NCBI GenBank assembly: GCA_024362935.1 | Contig: JANCRA010000011.1 | Location: 7,929,501-7,993,500, forward strand | Direction of reading: 5' to 3' | DNA: 64,000 nucleotides | Source: Setophaga petechia | Taxonomy: Eukaryota > Chordata > Aves > Passeriformes > Parulidae | Part shown: positions 14,755-26,215 of the stretch, piece after piece | How the letters are laid out: each line of letters starts with the position of its first letter | Position numbering within the stretch: the stretch's first letter is position 1 | Position numbers and translations under genes: made by a program | Notes under the pieces: model-generated | Told to the model about the DNA's origin: nothing | The model's input: only the letters and a program-made list of their open reading frames with translations | Database searches by the model: none

Positions 14755-14859
14755 CTTCATCCCAGCTGCAGCCGCTGGCCCACTGGGGTCCACAGCCTGG
14801 ATGTGGCAGGGTTTGCTGCCCCGCACCACAAAGCCCCAGCCCACGGCATCACCAACAAT
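14755..14859 (-). CDS. DEPTOR: DEPTOR exon 8: first half of the PDZ domain
   Basis: This 105-base, 35-codon exon in phase 0 at both ends encodes residues 333-367: IVGDAVGWGFVVRGSKPCHI then QAVDPSGPAAAAGMK, identical to human as far as I can recall it. The acceptor is CTTTCCAG and the donor GTGGGT (14749-14754). GWGF takes the place of the GLGF carboxylate-binding loop of PDZ domains, and the AVDPSGPAAAAGMK turn is typical of the PDZ fold. In DEPTOR the PDZ region is the main contact with the FAT region of mTOR. The remaining PDZ strands and C-terminus (about 42 residues, exon 9) were not found downstream, so the domain is incomplete within the window. Confidence 0.96.
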
Positions 14860-15487
14860 CTGGAAAGAAGAAAGGACATCATCACTTTCAAGCAGCTCCA
14901 TGAAATTCAAGGGGAAACTTCTAAATGGTCCAAGACGTCATTTCAACATCTCTGTACTTCCAACACATAGTAGAGTACAGGCTGCTATGTCACTCATAGG
15001 AAAGGCTCTACCCGAGTGATTCCTCTTGCCTTTAATGAAATTTCTTTGTTGAACTAAGAAGCTGTAAAAACAATGCTCCCAATGACTAGGTTCAAGAATG
15101 TTTTAAAGAAGGGCTCCAAAAATTTATGTTAGTCAAATTTTCTGTCCCATCATGTAGAAAGACCCTGCTAGAAAAGTTCGGTTTGGGTAGGTGATACAGT
15201 CCTGCAGAGCAGGAGCACCCAGTCCAGATGAGTTTGTGTAATACAAATCTTATTGGCTTTATGTAATTTTACACCCCTTTTAAGTATCACACTTGCACAA
15301 AGACAGAATAAACAAGTGCTGAATCAGACCTGAAATTTGTGGAAGTACTGATAATGGAGTTTGGGATTTTGAAGTATAAATCTCAGCAAATACAAATAAG
15401 CTCTAATTATCTCACCAGAAAATGTCTGTTTGGATTGTCCATATGCATATAACATGCAGAAAATAAAGAAAAACACTGGAGACATAC
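14860..15487 (-). other. DEPTOR intron 7
   Basis: A short intron of 628 bases with GTATGT donor and CCAG acceptor. I see no repeat, RNA gene or other feature in it. Confidence 0.9.
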
Positions 15488-15558
15488 CGTAAAAGTTTTT
15501 CTAACATATGGGGCTCCAGGCATCAAAAGCTCATCAGCAGTCACAGGTCTCTTTAATA
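15488..15558 (-). CDS. DEPTOR: DEPTOR exon 7: linker to PDZ domain
   Basis: This small 71-base exon encodes residues 310-332 preceded by the last two bases of a split Val codon. It reads LKRPVTADELLMPGAP then YVRKTFT. The acceptor is CTCCACAG, and the donor is GTATGT (15482-15487) directly after an ACG Thr codon, so the exon ends in phase 0. Human has TSEELLTPGAPYARK here; the bird carries Ala-Asp, Met and Val substitutions, making this the most diverged short block while the pattern is kept. It joins the phosphorylated linker to the PDZ domain. Confidence 0.94.
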
Positions 15559-18500
15559 CTGTGGAGGTACAGAAATGAATATTCAATAAAAACACTCCTC
15601 TGGAATTTCTCCTAATAAATCAGAATACATTGTTGGGATACATCTTTTTGCCCCCACTTCCCATACATGCTTTCCATTCTTGCAGACTTGCTTGAAAGCA
15701 GTAAGAGAACCAAGGAAAAGCCCACAGAATAACACTGAGTATAAATGCTGAGAACTTTGGAAAACTGGGGCATTTAGCCAACGGACTTTGTTGTCTGCAA
15801 TCAAAATCCCCTAAACACTATCACAAAACTCAGAAGTGGCTTTTCCTGTGTCCAGTGTTGAAATAAGTGACCCACCTTCCTCGCAGAGAACAGCTTTCCT
15901 TCACAGCTCACTGTGGGCTTGTTGGGCGCTCTCTGCTATTTCATCTGAGTTGGGTTTGAATCACAGAATTGAATAGCAAGAAAATCCTGTTTGAGTGAGG
16001 AATTATCTCAAGAGACTTCTGCAACTGTAGGCACAGACCTACTACTCCCATCTTATCCAGGTACAGACAAGGTAACCTACAGGTGTCTGGGATTTTAAAT
16101 GAAAGGAAATACCAGTAAGTTTCTGCCGGTCTCCATTGCCTTCCCATGTAATGGCATAATTTTCCTCCAAACAAATTAAATTTGAAGTTCTGCCAGATCA
16201 AATCAATACCATCCTGTGTACCACTTCTTATCTGTCCATAAATGCTTCAAAGATAAAGGACAACATAAAGACATATTCTGTTCCCCCCATTTGCCTGCTT
16301 CACCCTTAATATTATGGCTATTTTTCTTTTAGTGATAAATAATTTTGACGGTGTCTGTCTTTTCAGTCACAAGTGGGAGACAAGATTTCTCACAGATGGT
16401 ATTTGAAGATGTTCTTGAGTTTCTTAATGACACTCATGGGAGCAGGGAGATTTCTAGCAGATAAACCAGTATCTTTGGGTTTTTTTTAACCTTCCCATGC
16501 ATTTTGATGAGCTGTCATTTAGCCAGTGCTGCACTTTGCAGAGCATGTCTGGTCAATATGAAAAAACTGAATGATTGTGCTCAGCTGACAAGTCAGAATC
16601 TGATAAATCATCCACGTATGGCTCTCTTATGTGCCTCTCTTCAGTATACCTCCAGAATTTTTTTTTTTTGTTTGATGATTGTTTTTCTACATGATTGGTC
16701 AAGTCATGACCTGGCTGTTTTTTAAGTGCTTGCCTGCAAGCAAGCTCGTCTGACAACAAATACACCTCTGCCTTGTGTTTATCAGCACGTAGTTCAGTAA
16801 CACGCTCTGGGTCTGGTTAGGAGGAAGCTATTTGTGAACAAAGTCTCCTTATAGTGAGCAGAGGATTAAGAATTCCTCGTAGCATTTACATCTGACAGCC
16901 TTATGTTAACCTATGCAAGCTGATGTGTGGATCTGTACTTGTGCTCTGGGAGAAATAACCCTACATTGCCAGTAATTCTCTAATTCTTAAAAATCAGTCT
17001 GTTTATAAGCCCACTGCTATCTTCCTTCAAATATGAGTCTGTTAAAGCTATTCACAGTTTGAAAACAAGTCCTAGGGGAAATTTTCTTCTAAAAAATTCA
17101 TGCCAGAGTAACGTCAGCCTATTCTTTTTCTTCCAGTATTGTGTAATCAGCTGCATTAAAATAAACTTGTTCTCACTACTCATGGGCTGACACTTCATAT
17201 AAAATCAGAACCATAAATGAACAGAATAGTTGGCATACTTTAGATAACACACACATTTATGGATAGCACATGAATGCTATTTTATCTGTCCCAGAAAATT
17301 TTCCAGAATGTAATTAACGTACTGGGGACAAAGAGCTCCCCATACGAAAGCTACCACAACATTTCTGCAAATTATACCTGAGAGATATTCTGCCAAAACA
17401 TGATACTAGCACCCTTTATCTAGGGGCAAACCCCTTGCATGAAGGGGTGAGCATACTGGAAGGTGGTGCTGAGCACCCAACAATAACACATTCCAAGGAT
17501 GCAATGGCCACTAGAACTGACAGCATCTCCTCTGCTGGGCAGCAGGTCTGCTGGAGGGGTTATCCTACTGAGTCCTTCCAATTATTTTAGTTCAGAGCTT
17601 CATACTGAATTCCCAGCAGAGCTTAAGCAGAGGGAAGCAAATGTGCTAAAAGGAAAGAGAGGGAAAATATCCTTCCCTTTCTGATGGCCACTCTGCACAG
17701 CAGGAATGAAATGCACTTTAGTTCACTCATCTCCAGAGTAAATGGTCAATGTTTTGAACAGCATTCACCTCGTGCTTGAGGCACTCTCCTATAATCACTT
17801 CAAATGCCAGCATCCCTCTGAAAGCAAAGATTACACATATCCACTGAAACCTTACCCCGCTGTACAGTACTCCCCACACCACTGGCAGGGACTTGGTGAA
17901 TTTGAAAAAATAAGGAGCTAAAAGGGCAGCAGGGATCCTGTTTGATATTCAGGGCTATTTCTGAGGGAAACAGAGAGGCTGAAACAATATCTATCTTGAT
18001 GTGTTTTTCCCTTCCCAGATGTACAGCAAGAAACAATTTTAAGTGAACTGTGGAAGAATGGGCGTGTTTAACCTTCCGGCGTGGGATAGGAAATCCTTTC
18101 AAAAGGAAAATAAGCTTCAATACTATTTCTACCTTCTGAAACAGATGAGTGTAAGACTTGAAACAAATTAAAATGTTCAAATTGTCTCTGACAGGCTGAA
18201 ACAATGCTGCCTCAGTTTTTTTAAGAGCCTGCTGTTTTCTGAGTGGTGTTATTCCATAGCAGCTCAAGCAGTCACTGGATAGTTAAACTCTCCTCTGACT
18301 TGCACCAAAGGAATGTCTCTAGGAGATTTGAATTGGTTCAGAGCTTGGCAGTGAAGAGGCAAATCTAGGCCTCTGACTGCACGTAGTCCTAAGAGATAAA
18401 CTGCAGCTCAAACCACAATTATGGACTTGACACAGAGATTACTGGAGGCAGACGTCTGGCTTGTGTTCAACAGGACTTCAGGCTAGAAGATGATAATAGT

Positions 18501-18657
18501 TCCCTCTGGCCTACAAAACCTGTGACACTGTGAATTTTAAATGTATTCTTGGAAACAGAGGCTTAGGCGTGATGACAGGCATTCTTCACGTCGCCTTCTC
18601 CCCACAGAGATGTCTGCACCCTGGCTGCTGTGCATGGTAAACCATACTGGTGCTCAC
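15559..18657 (-). other. DEPTOR intron 6
   Basis: About 3.1 kb of AT-rich sequence with GTGAGC donor and CACAG acceptor. The only candidate element is a weak, old CR1-like tail near 18430-18540. The 155-codon stop-free stretch at 17800-18267 (minus) shows no domain or conservation I recognise and is treated as chance. Confidence 0.88.
18430..18540 (+). mobile_element. Possible ancient CR1-like 3' tail
   Basis: The plus strand contains AGAAGATGATAATAGTTCCC, then TCTGGCCT and a decayed TGTGA-type end. This resembles the 3' tail of old amniote CR1 families, where a GATGATCATAATGGTCCC-type stretch precedes TTCTGGCCT and a short terminal repeat. The match is short and diverged, so this is a tentative call without clear limits. 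Confidence 0.4.
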
Positions 18658-18792
18658 CAGATTTGGGGTTGCAGAGTACAGGGGGACTGCTGCTGAGCGT
18701 GGGGCTGCTGCTGAAGTACCCACTGCTGCCACAGCTGCTCATGCTGCTCCTCCGCACTGCCGACACAATCTTTATCTCCTTGGTGGGACTCA
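18658..18792 (-). CDS. DEPTOR: DEPTOR exon 6: phosphodegron linker
   Basis: This 135-base exon encodes residues 265-308 plus split codons. It begins VSPTKEIKIVSAVRRSSMSS and contains CGSSGYFSSSPTLSSSPP. The acceptor is TTGCAG; the donor is GTGAGC (18652-18657). This is the mTOR- and CK1-phosphorylated linker. In established work the SSGYFS motif (Ser286, Ser287, Ser291) is the degron read by SCF-betaTrCP, and Ser293 and Ser299 are mTOR priming sites. Counting through the exons places all five serines at exactly those numbers, so degradation control should be preserved. Only Ser267 to Thr (VSPT) differs in the opening stretch. The exon is disordered and serine-rich, with no globular fold expected. 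Confidence 0.96.
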
Positions 18793-19422
18793 CTGCAAGC
18801 AGAGAGAAAACACAGAGAGAAAGGGAGATAGTAGCAGCTATTAGGCCATTTTCCTGTTTCTTTAAAAAAAAAACCAAAACACCAACAACCTATGCTTACA
18901 CTGACAACACTGGGAATGGGTTAGGGTGTCCTACATTGTTAGAAGTCACTGCATGAGAGTAATGCTGTAACTAACAGTATGGCTGAACTGTTCCCATTGC
19001 AGTGTCTTCTAAGAGGCATTCCAATATAGGGAACTACATTTTTCCAGTTTTCCTTTCCATTCTTTCAGTTCTTACTAAATATTACTGTACACAAACGCTG
19101 CAGGGCTCCTTCCCCTCACTTTTAATCATCTTGAAAACTCCCCATAGAATGTATGACAAATTATTTTGAGTCTGAGGGACTTTAACCAGTTCAGTTTGAA
19201 CATGGACCCAAAATTTTGATCAGCATCTGAAATGCTGTTGATACAGATGCACCCCAGGGAGCTGTAGGTTTGGTAAAATGAGTAAATGGACAATCCCTAT
19301 GAACAGGGACATATAATACTCAGCCCTGCTTTTTTTTTTAACACTGAAACCCTTTGTCCAAAACCAATTTTTTAATACTCCATGGAGTCACTCTACCGGC
19401 AGCAGTATAATTAATGAGTCAC
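18793..19422 (-). other. DEPTOR intron 5
   Basis: A 630-base intron with a weak GTGACT donor and a TTGCAG acceptor. It contains short A and T homopolymer runs and nothing else recognisable. Confidence 0.9.
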
Positions 19423-19608
19423 CTGAGAGAAAACTGGTGTGTTTCCTGTTGTCATGGTTCTGCTTGCGCAGGCAAAAGGGGCTGTCATGGCTCTCTGGCA
19501 TCAGGCGAGATTTCTCAGTGAGGAGCTCCATTAATCGCCGCCGCCGGCGGAAATTCATTCTGCACTGGTAGAGCAAGTTGCTGTCCATAAAATGGTGCTT
19601 GTTGGACA
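19423..19608 (-). CDS. DEPTOR: DEPTOR exon 5: end of DEP domain 2 and start of the linker
   Basis: This 186-base exon encodes residues 203-263 plus split codons. It opens VSNKHHFMDSNLLYQCRMNF, continues with the basic run RRRRRLMELL, and ends in RKQNHDNRKHTSFLS. The acceptor is TTTCCCTAG; the donor GTGACT (19417-19422) is weaker than consensus. It completes DEP domain 2 and begins the disordered, phosphorylated linker. Compared with human, Phe217 is Cys, the proline after Ser235 is replaced by Arg, and Thr241 is Ser; Ser235 and Ser244-Pro remain. The HDSPFCLRKQ segment is conserved. The assignment is secure from the match and from phase continuity with exons 4 and 6. Confidence 0.95.
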
Positions 19609-22572
19609 CTAGGGAAAGAGATAGATACAAAGTCTATGTCTGGTAGGCACAGAAGGAAATCCAAGCCTACCCATGTGCAGTTTGTGCACTACAGACCTTG
19701 CTGTAAGGATGCAATGCTCAGAGTTCTCCTCTTCCCCTGTGCAGCCTCAGAAAGAGAAGGAAGGTGGCCAACGTCACACAAGTGGCTTCAATACACACCC
19801 CTGACAGCAGCAATAGCAAACTAGGAACTGTAGTGGCAAATGCTGAGCAGAATCTTTTACATTACTTTGATTAATGATATGCGCTTTTTATTGCCCAGTG
19901 GAAATAAAAGTACCTCTCTGTGCCAGGTTGCATAATGGCCCATCTCTGTGCATGATTCCTCTGTAAGCCTTGCTGCTGCTGGCCCCACAGACCAGACTCA
20001 GCTCCTTACAACAAGTTCTGTGTAAATCCATCAGTAAATTCATTTATGTCAAGTTTTGTGTAAAGTAATCAGTCTAGGGCAGACCCCAGAGCTCTGTCCA
20101 ACTACCTTGTCTGGAGCTACAGGGCAGCAAAGAATCAAGACCTGTGTATTTCCTCTGTCTTGTTCACCACAGACACTGTGTCCCAGACATTTCCTGCAGG
20201 CCACTTCCCCCCTTCGCACGGATACACAAGGTTTGGGAACAGGCACCTGGCCAAAAGTAATTTCTTACATAATGAAGAAAAATCTTAATTGCAACCTGTA
20301 TTGACACAGAGAGCAAACCCCAGGCTGCTGGTGTCAGAGCAGGAGTACCAAGCCTACTCTCAGAGTGCAACATCACTATAACATCTATGTCTTCACTGCC
20401 ACCAATGCTGTGATGAAAAATGCAGTAGTTGGATGGAGCTCTGTGCCAGGTCCTGAAAGTGCTTTGAGTCCTGCAGGTCTTGATTGCAGGAAATCTCTCC
20501 AGAGTACTCTGAATGTAAAATAGCTGCAGTAGGTGTTTGGTAGCATTTTCTCCATTTTTACCCAGCTTCTGTGATCACATTCTGCAGAAATCATTTTCCA
20601 CAGTTGACCTTTTCAATGAAAAATCCAGATTCTGGATTTTCCTTGTTTATAAATTGCATTTCTTGCAATACTGAATTGTAAGAAGTGGTGGGCTATAGAT
20701 ATTTATGTTTAAAGTATAAAGAACAACACAGGTGTGCACTGAGGTCAGTCAAGTCTATGATTACTTGTCTCAGTCACTTGGCCTTCTACTGCAGACACAG
20801 AACTTTTGCCTTGCTCTTTGCTCTGCCCAATACATGGGGTCCAAAAACCAGCAGAGTCCAAGGTTCCACAGAAGAACCAGAGCCTGGAGCTCTGCTGGCT
20901 GCTTTCCTTTCATTCACATCCCCAGCACAGTCTTCCTTGTTCTCATCCTTTCTGAACACTCCCTACGTATCAGGGAGTCCTAGCCAGTATCAGGGAGTAT
21001 GCCAGTCCTAGCTATGATCCTCAGGGCACTGTCTTCTGTGTGGATGCAGAAACTGCCTTATGAGGTCAGACCACCTTGCAAAGAAGCGTGTCCCTTGCCT
21101 GCCTGGGTCACTGTCAGAGAGACCACTGCCTGTACAAATGGACTTCTACCTTTGGGACAAGGAATAATCAGCACACGAGGACTTTCTGAACTACACATGT
21201 TGGTGCCCAAGCTGCCACACAGGCCACTGCCCGAGTCACATGGCATAGGCTGCAAGGCATCCCTTAGATTGCCTGGCTCTGTCAAAGATCTTTGGAAGAG
21301 CCAGGGCCACTTGGCTTTTGTCTGCTTCCTTTTGATGCTGAATCTGTTGGGTCCTCAGGGATGCAAAATGGCTTTGTTAAGTCAAATTTAGCACCACAAG
21401 CACCTCGTTACGGTGTTCTGACACATTAATTATCACAGGCACACACTGCTGCTGTGCTCCCCATTTTGGATACATATCATATGCAATACTATTAAACAGC
21501 ACTTACTAACAATCACTATTTTTGAAGAACGGAAGTAGAGGAGGAGAAATCTGGCAATCTGCCTACCTCCCCCAAAGGATTTGCTATCAGAGGCAGTTAG
21601 TGCGTAGGTGTTTGCAGCTACCAGTTTCATTTTAAGATCACTGACATAATAAGTAAAAGTAGCAATATCTATCAATATCTTACCACATTATTAGGATAAC
21701 CTAATTTAAAGACAAAAAAAACAATTTGAGGCCATCTCAAACTCAGTCTTAAAAAGGCAAGCTTTACTTATTCAGCACTATTGTGATACATAATCTTAAA
21801 TGAAAGAGGACTCCACAAATGCTTCCTTGGAAAAAGGGCTAAAGGGCTGCTATGGCCAACCACTCACAATGTAAGAAATATCAGAAGGGTTTCTGAGACA
21901 GGTTAAATATGATGACACCACCATTTTTAACGAAAATTATTCTGTTGTTTGTATCATTAACTGAAGTGCTCTGACAGTACTCAGAAATTATGATAATCAG
22001 AGACAAACACACACTCGTGCTGCAGACATTGTAAGCACTCTGAAATTCAAGAATTACTGACCATGAAACTAGATAATGTAAACCTTTTTATGGCATGATA
22101 CTGAACACATTTTAGAATAGCAATACTTGTTTTGAATTAAATATTGTAATATTTATATAATTAAACTAGCAAGGCTTAGGTTTTCCACTGAAGTAATTAA
22201 TCTCTGTTGTAATTATTTCAGTCCATAGAAGGGTAAATTTTTATACAATAGATGAGCGCAAGTGGAAAAGCTAAGTCCAATGACTGTGTGTTGGAGAAGA
22301 TTTGTATATGATTTACACAACAAAGGATTTGTAGCCAAAATGCTTAGGATATGTAGCATCAGTACAGAATCTGGCATGCTCCTTGACTTTCATATTTTAA
22401 CCTCCTCATTTCTAAGGATAGTTCACATATCATGTGCTTCTAACATCATGAAATTTTTTACATATTTAAAAATAAGCTAAAAATATAAATAGGAGCAATA
22501 TAGCTCAGACTGTCTCCTTGTGCATACATCATCAAATAAAGTCACCGAAATTATTACTGTGCCTCATGGGGC

Positions 22573-22586
22573 TTTTTTTTTTTTTT
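22573..22586. repeat. Poly-T tract
   Basis: A run of 14 T. On the DEPTOR sense strand this is poly-A, with no recognisable retroposon body beside it. Confidence 0.8.
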
Positions 22587-25500
22587 GTTAAATCATCTGA
22601 GTTATTCATGATTTGTGATTAAATGTCCAGGCTGTGACTCTGCCTAAGGATGAGTGTATATGGAAAGGTGTGGAAAAAGGAATTTCCACACCATGGATCG
22701 GAAGGAAGAAGTTGAGGGGGGGAGGCAGAAGTGTGTACTGGCTGCCTCTGAAAGCACACATCAGGTGCAGTGGCTGGCCTTAAGCAAGGGCCAGGAGAAG
22801 TGAAACATGCCCAAATCAGAGTTCTGGGAATGCTGAATGCAGAGCACACACAGAGGTTGGGTTTGTTACACTGGCAGCTGCTAGGTGAGAGGTACAGGTG
22901 CAGTCACGGGTGCTCAGCCCAACTGCTTCAGCAGCCCACACTGTGCTGCAAGTAGCAGACAAAAGGGGGAGTGACCAATTTCCAAACCAATGGCACAGTG
23001 CTGAGAGGGTTGCACAGACTTGCCCAGGAGCAGTTTCTTTAAAGGTAATTTAGAGGTTGTTACCTCTGGGTGCTGACTCAGAGGCAGTAGCAGATAAACT
23101 TGTGGTAGCTGACAAGGCTCTTGCTCCAGGTATCTCTCATGAAAGTTGCTGTTCTAGAAAGGGATTAACATTACTACTCCTGAATTAGTTCACTGCCCTT
23201 CATAGTGCAGCACAGAAAAGCAAACTGGCACCCAGTTCAGATTGTTTTTAACAGCCAAGCCATGGCTGATGAGTGTCAGGACCCCTATGTTATGAGGGTG
23301 ATGCAAAGAGCAAGGTGGGGTGGCTTCATGTTTCTTGCTCCAGTTTAATTCAGAGCTGTTCAGGTGCCAACATGTTCATGTTGCAATGCGCACCTTATGC
23401 AACAGAAAGAAATGCGCCGAAGAGAGCAAACTAAAAATATGGCAACTGGAAACCTCCAAAAACATCCAAGTATACAAGAGCATTTATTGTCCTGGAAAGA
23501 AAGGCACCAACACTAACATATACTCATCAATGTCAAACTTTGGAGGCAGAGTCATAACCCACCAGCTTGATCTCCCACATACACAGGCCACAAAATTTCT
23601 CCCAGAAAAAGAATTTAACAATTGTCTTTTAATCTCACAAAAAATTTAGTCTACTCATGCATTAAAGCATTTATTGACCACTTTACTCTTCCTTTTACAA
23701 CCTATTCAAGCCTTCAGTCATTTGCCCTGACAGAAAATAAAGTTTCAACTCAAAGCTGAGTTTGCTTAACCTTAGCTGCTAATCCTTGGATTTTGTCATG
23801 CCTTCATTAGAAAGTTATGCATGATCTGGTCAAAAATCTTAGCAAAGAAGTTTATGAAGAAATGAAGCCAACTCTCAAACATATCTTTTATCAGCTAAAT
23901 CAATGCTACCCCCTAAATTCTGACCTTTTTTAGCCCTTCAGGAGTCCTCTTCGGAACTTCTTTATCGTTCCTAAAAATCCACATATCAGAACTGCATACC
24001 CATGATTACAGCCTCACTCCCCTTTTCTTACTGGGTATTGTTCTTTTTGTACATCCCAGGCCAACCACTATTACTGCACTGTACTGCACAAATAGCATAA
24101 AATGGGAATAATTTGTGCCCTGCACAGCACAGCTCCACAGCAAGGAGTGGAGACTTTATTGTCATTTCCTAGATGCATTGCCTTGTAGTAATACTATTAG
24201 CTACACGAAAAAAAAAAAATCTCTTTTGAGGTACTGACAATTTAATTAATAGAGTTCAATTAATTGTTTCCTGTCTCATATATCCTTAGAGTTTGCAAAT
24301 TTCATTTTCAAGGATTTTAGCTGGTCATTCACCATTTACGTGACTGTTAAGATGAGAAAAATCAGAATATTTATTTTGGATTTCCTCTGTTTGGGAGCAT
24401 TTAATGTTGCAGCTTTGGTGCTTCTACTTCCTGGCTGCTTCACAGTTTCTGTTCAGATACATAAAATATAAATAGTAACATCCATGCAAATCTTCTTTCA
24501 GCTTCTGATTCTGACATAAAATCCCAGGATCTACATGGAGCTCAAACAACCTTTTCTTTTCCACTTTTTCAAGGCGGCTGATGCACAGCAGAGATAGAAA
24601 TATTAGCTTTACACTGATTACATAGGACCGAGGGAGCTTTAGAAAGTACAAAAGCCTATTTTAATAAATGGTATGACTCATGCCTGAAAAATCAGGCCAT
24701 TTTCATAACTGGCTTTTCCCCCAAATCCCTCCCACCACTTCAATTCCCCATGATTTTTAGCACTGATAATCTGTGTACATCTCCACCGTGGTGATTAATG
24801 CTTTCTCCCAGCTGAAAGCTGCAGCCCCAGCAGGACACATCCAGTGAGGGTCTCCAGATGCTCTGCAGGTTCCCACAAACAGCACTGTCACCAAGCAGGC
24901 TCCTGGCTGGAGCCAGGGAATGGCTGCTCCACGTTGAGGGAGCAGTGGGAAGGAGATCAAAGTTATGAGGAGCCAGATGAGCAGCTTTTCTCAAGAGAGC
25001 AGAGGACACATTGAAGTGTGTGCTTGTTTGTGTGACAGTGTGCCTGTGCTAGGGTTAAGAGGAAGAGGCTATAAACATGAGCAGAGTACATGGATTTTTC
25101 AGTGTGGATATGTCATATTTTTCTCCACTTAAACACAAAAGCAGCACTGCTCTCTTTCCAGCAGTGCACAAAACATTTCCAAGTCTTTGCACAAGGCAGC
25201 AGCCCCAGTCTATTCAAAAGTACACTTTATCTTTTTAATGAGGTAGTTTCCTCTATTAAAATGATGTGAAATGCAGTTTGAAGTTGCAGGAGATCATTCT
25301 AGACCTTCACTATTACTGGCTGCAATAGTCTGTGCCTTCATACACAGATGACCATATCAGTTTTGACCTCGAGAATGGCAGGATATTACCCCAAAAGAGC
25401 AACATCATGCCAAGAACAAATGCAGGATGATGAGACATACACTGACAGGCTGCAGGGGCCGGCAGGGGCTCGGGGGTTATCTAAAGGAGAGCACAGCTGG

Positions 25501-25849
25501 AGCTGCTTCCATCTGCACCCAAAGTGTGCCCAGGGAAGGGTCTGGCTCCCCCTCCATGTAATTTTGCTTTCTCCCTCCCCTCTCCAAAGCAGAACCAGTG
25601 TTTAAAAGGGAAGGAAACAAATCACCACATAAAATACAAGTTCCTTAAAAAAATGCCTCTCTCTATGGATAGCACACAGCTTGCTGAGCCAGCCTCCTCT
25701 GTGCCTCAGGCCTTTGGCCAGCATAGTTTTGGTCCCTTGCCAGAGAAACAGTGGAAGTGTGTGTCCACTTTGGCTTTCACAAAGCAGTGGTGAGTCCGCG
25801 GGCTTGGCAAACAGCGACGCTGCTGAGAGCTGCAGGGCGGCTGCGCAGC

Positions 25850-26215
25850 GTTCAGCCAGGCCCCAGTGCCCACCGCAGCCACAGTTCAGCCAGGCCCCAG
25901 TGCCCACCCCGGCCACAGTTCAGCCAGCCCCCAGTGCCCACCCCGGCCACAGTTCAGCCAGCCCCCAGTGCCCACCTCAGCCACAGTTCAGCCAGGCCCC
26001 AGTGCCCACCCCGGCCACAGTTCAGCCAGGCCCCAGTGCCCACCCCAGCCACAGTTCAGCCAGCCCCCAGTGCCCACCCCGGCCACAGTTCAGCCAGGCC
26101 CCAGTGCCCACCTCTGTAACTGTGCCCACCCCAGTCCACAGTTCAGCCCGCCCCCAGTGCCCACCCCAGCCACAGTTCAGCCAGCCCCAGTGCCCACCTC
26201 TGCCACAGCACCCAG
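25850..26215. repeat. 34-bp GC-rich minisatellite, about ten units
   Basis: The hexamer GTTCAG recurs at 25850, 25884, 25918, 25952, 25986, 26020, 26054 and 26088, an exact 34-base period. It then recurs at 26141 and 26175 after one unit lengthened by 19 bases. Each unit reads roughly GTTCAGCCAGGCCCCAGTGC followed by CCACCCCGGCCACA, with variants CCAGG/CCAGC and CCCCGG/CCCCAG/CCTCAG. Because 34 is not a multiple of 3, all plus frames and one minus frame stay open and give proline-rich artefact ORFs (for example 25681-26274). The plus strand is C-rich, so the DEPTOR pre-mRNA carries the G-rich strand. This is an intronic tandem repeat, not a gene. Confidence 0.96.

Noticed and set aside
14907..14910. 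ATG upstream of exon 8 as an alternative start for a short PDZ protein
   Set aside because: It lies in intron 7 beyond a good CCAG acceptor at 14860-14862; there is no promoter or conservation upstream of the acceptor.
17800..18267. A 155-codon minus-strand open frame in intron 6
   Set aside because: It lies between well-defined DEPTOR exons, has no phase-compatible splice sites that I can support and has no known motif.
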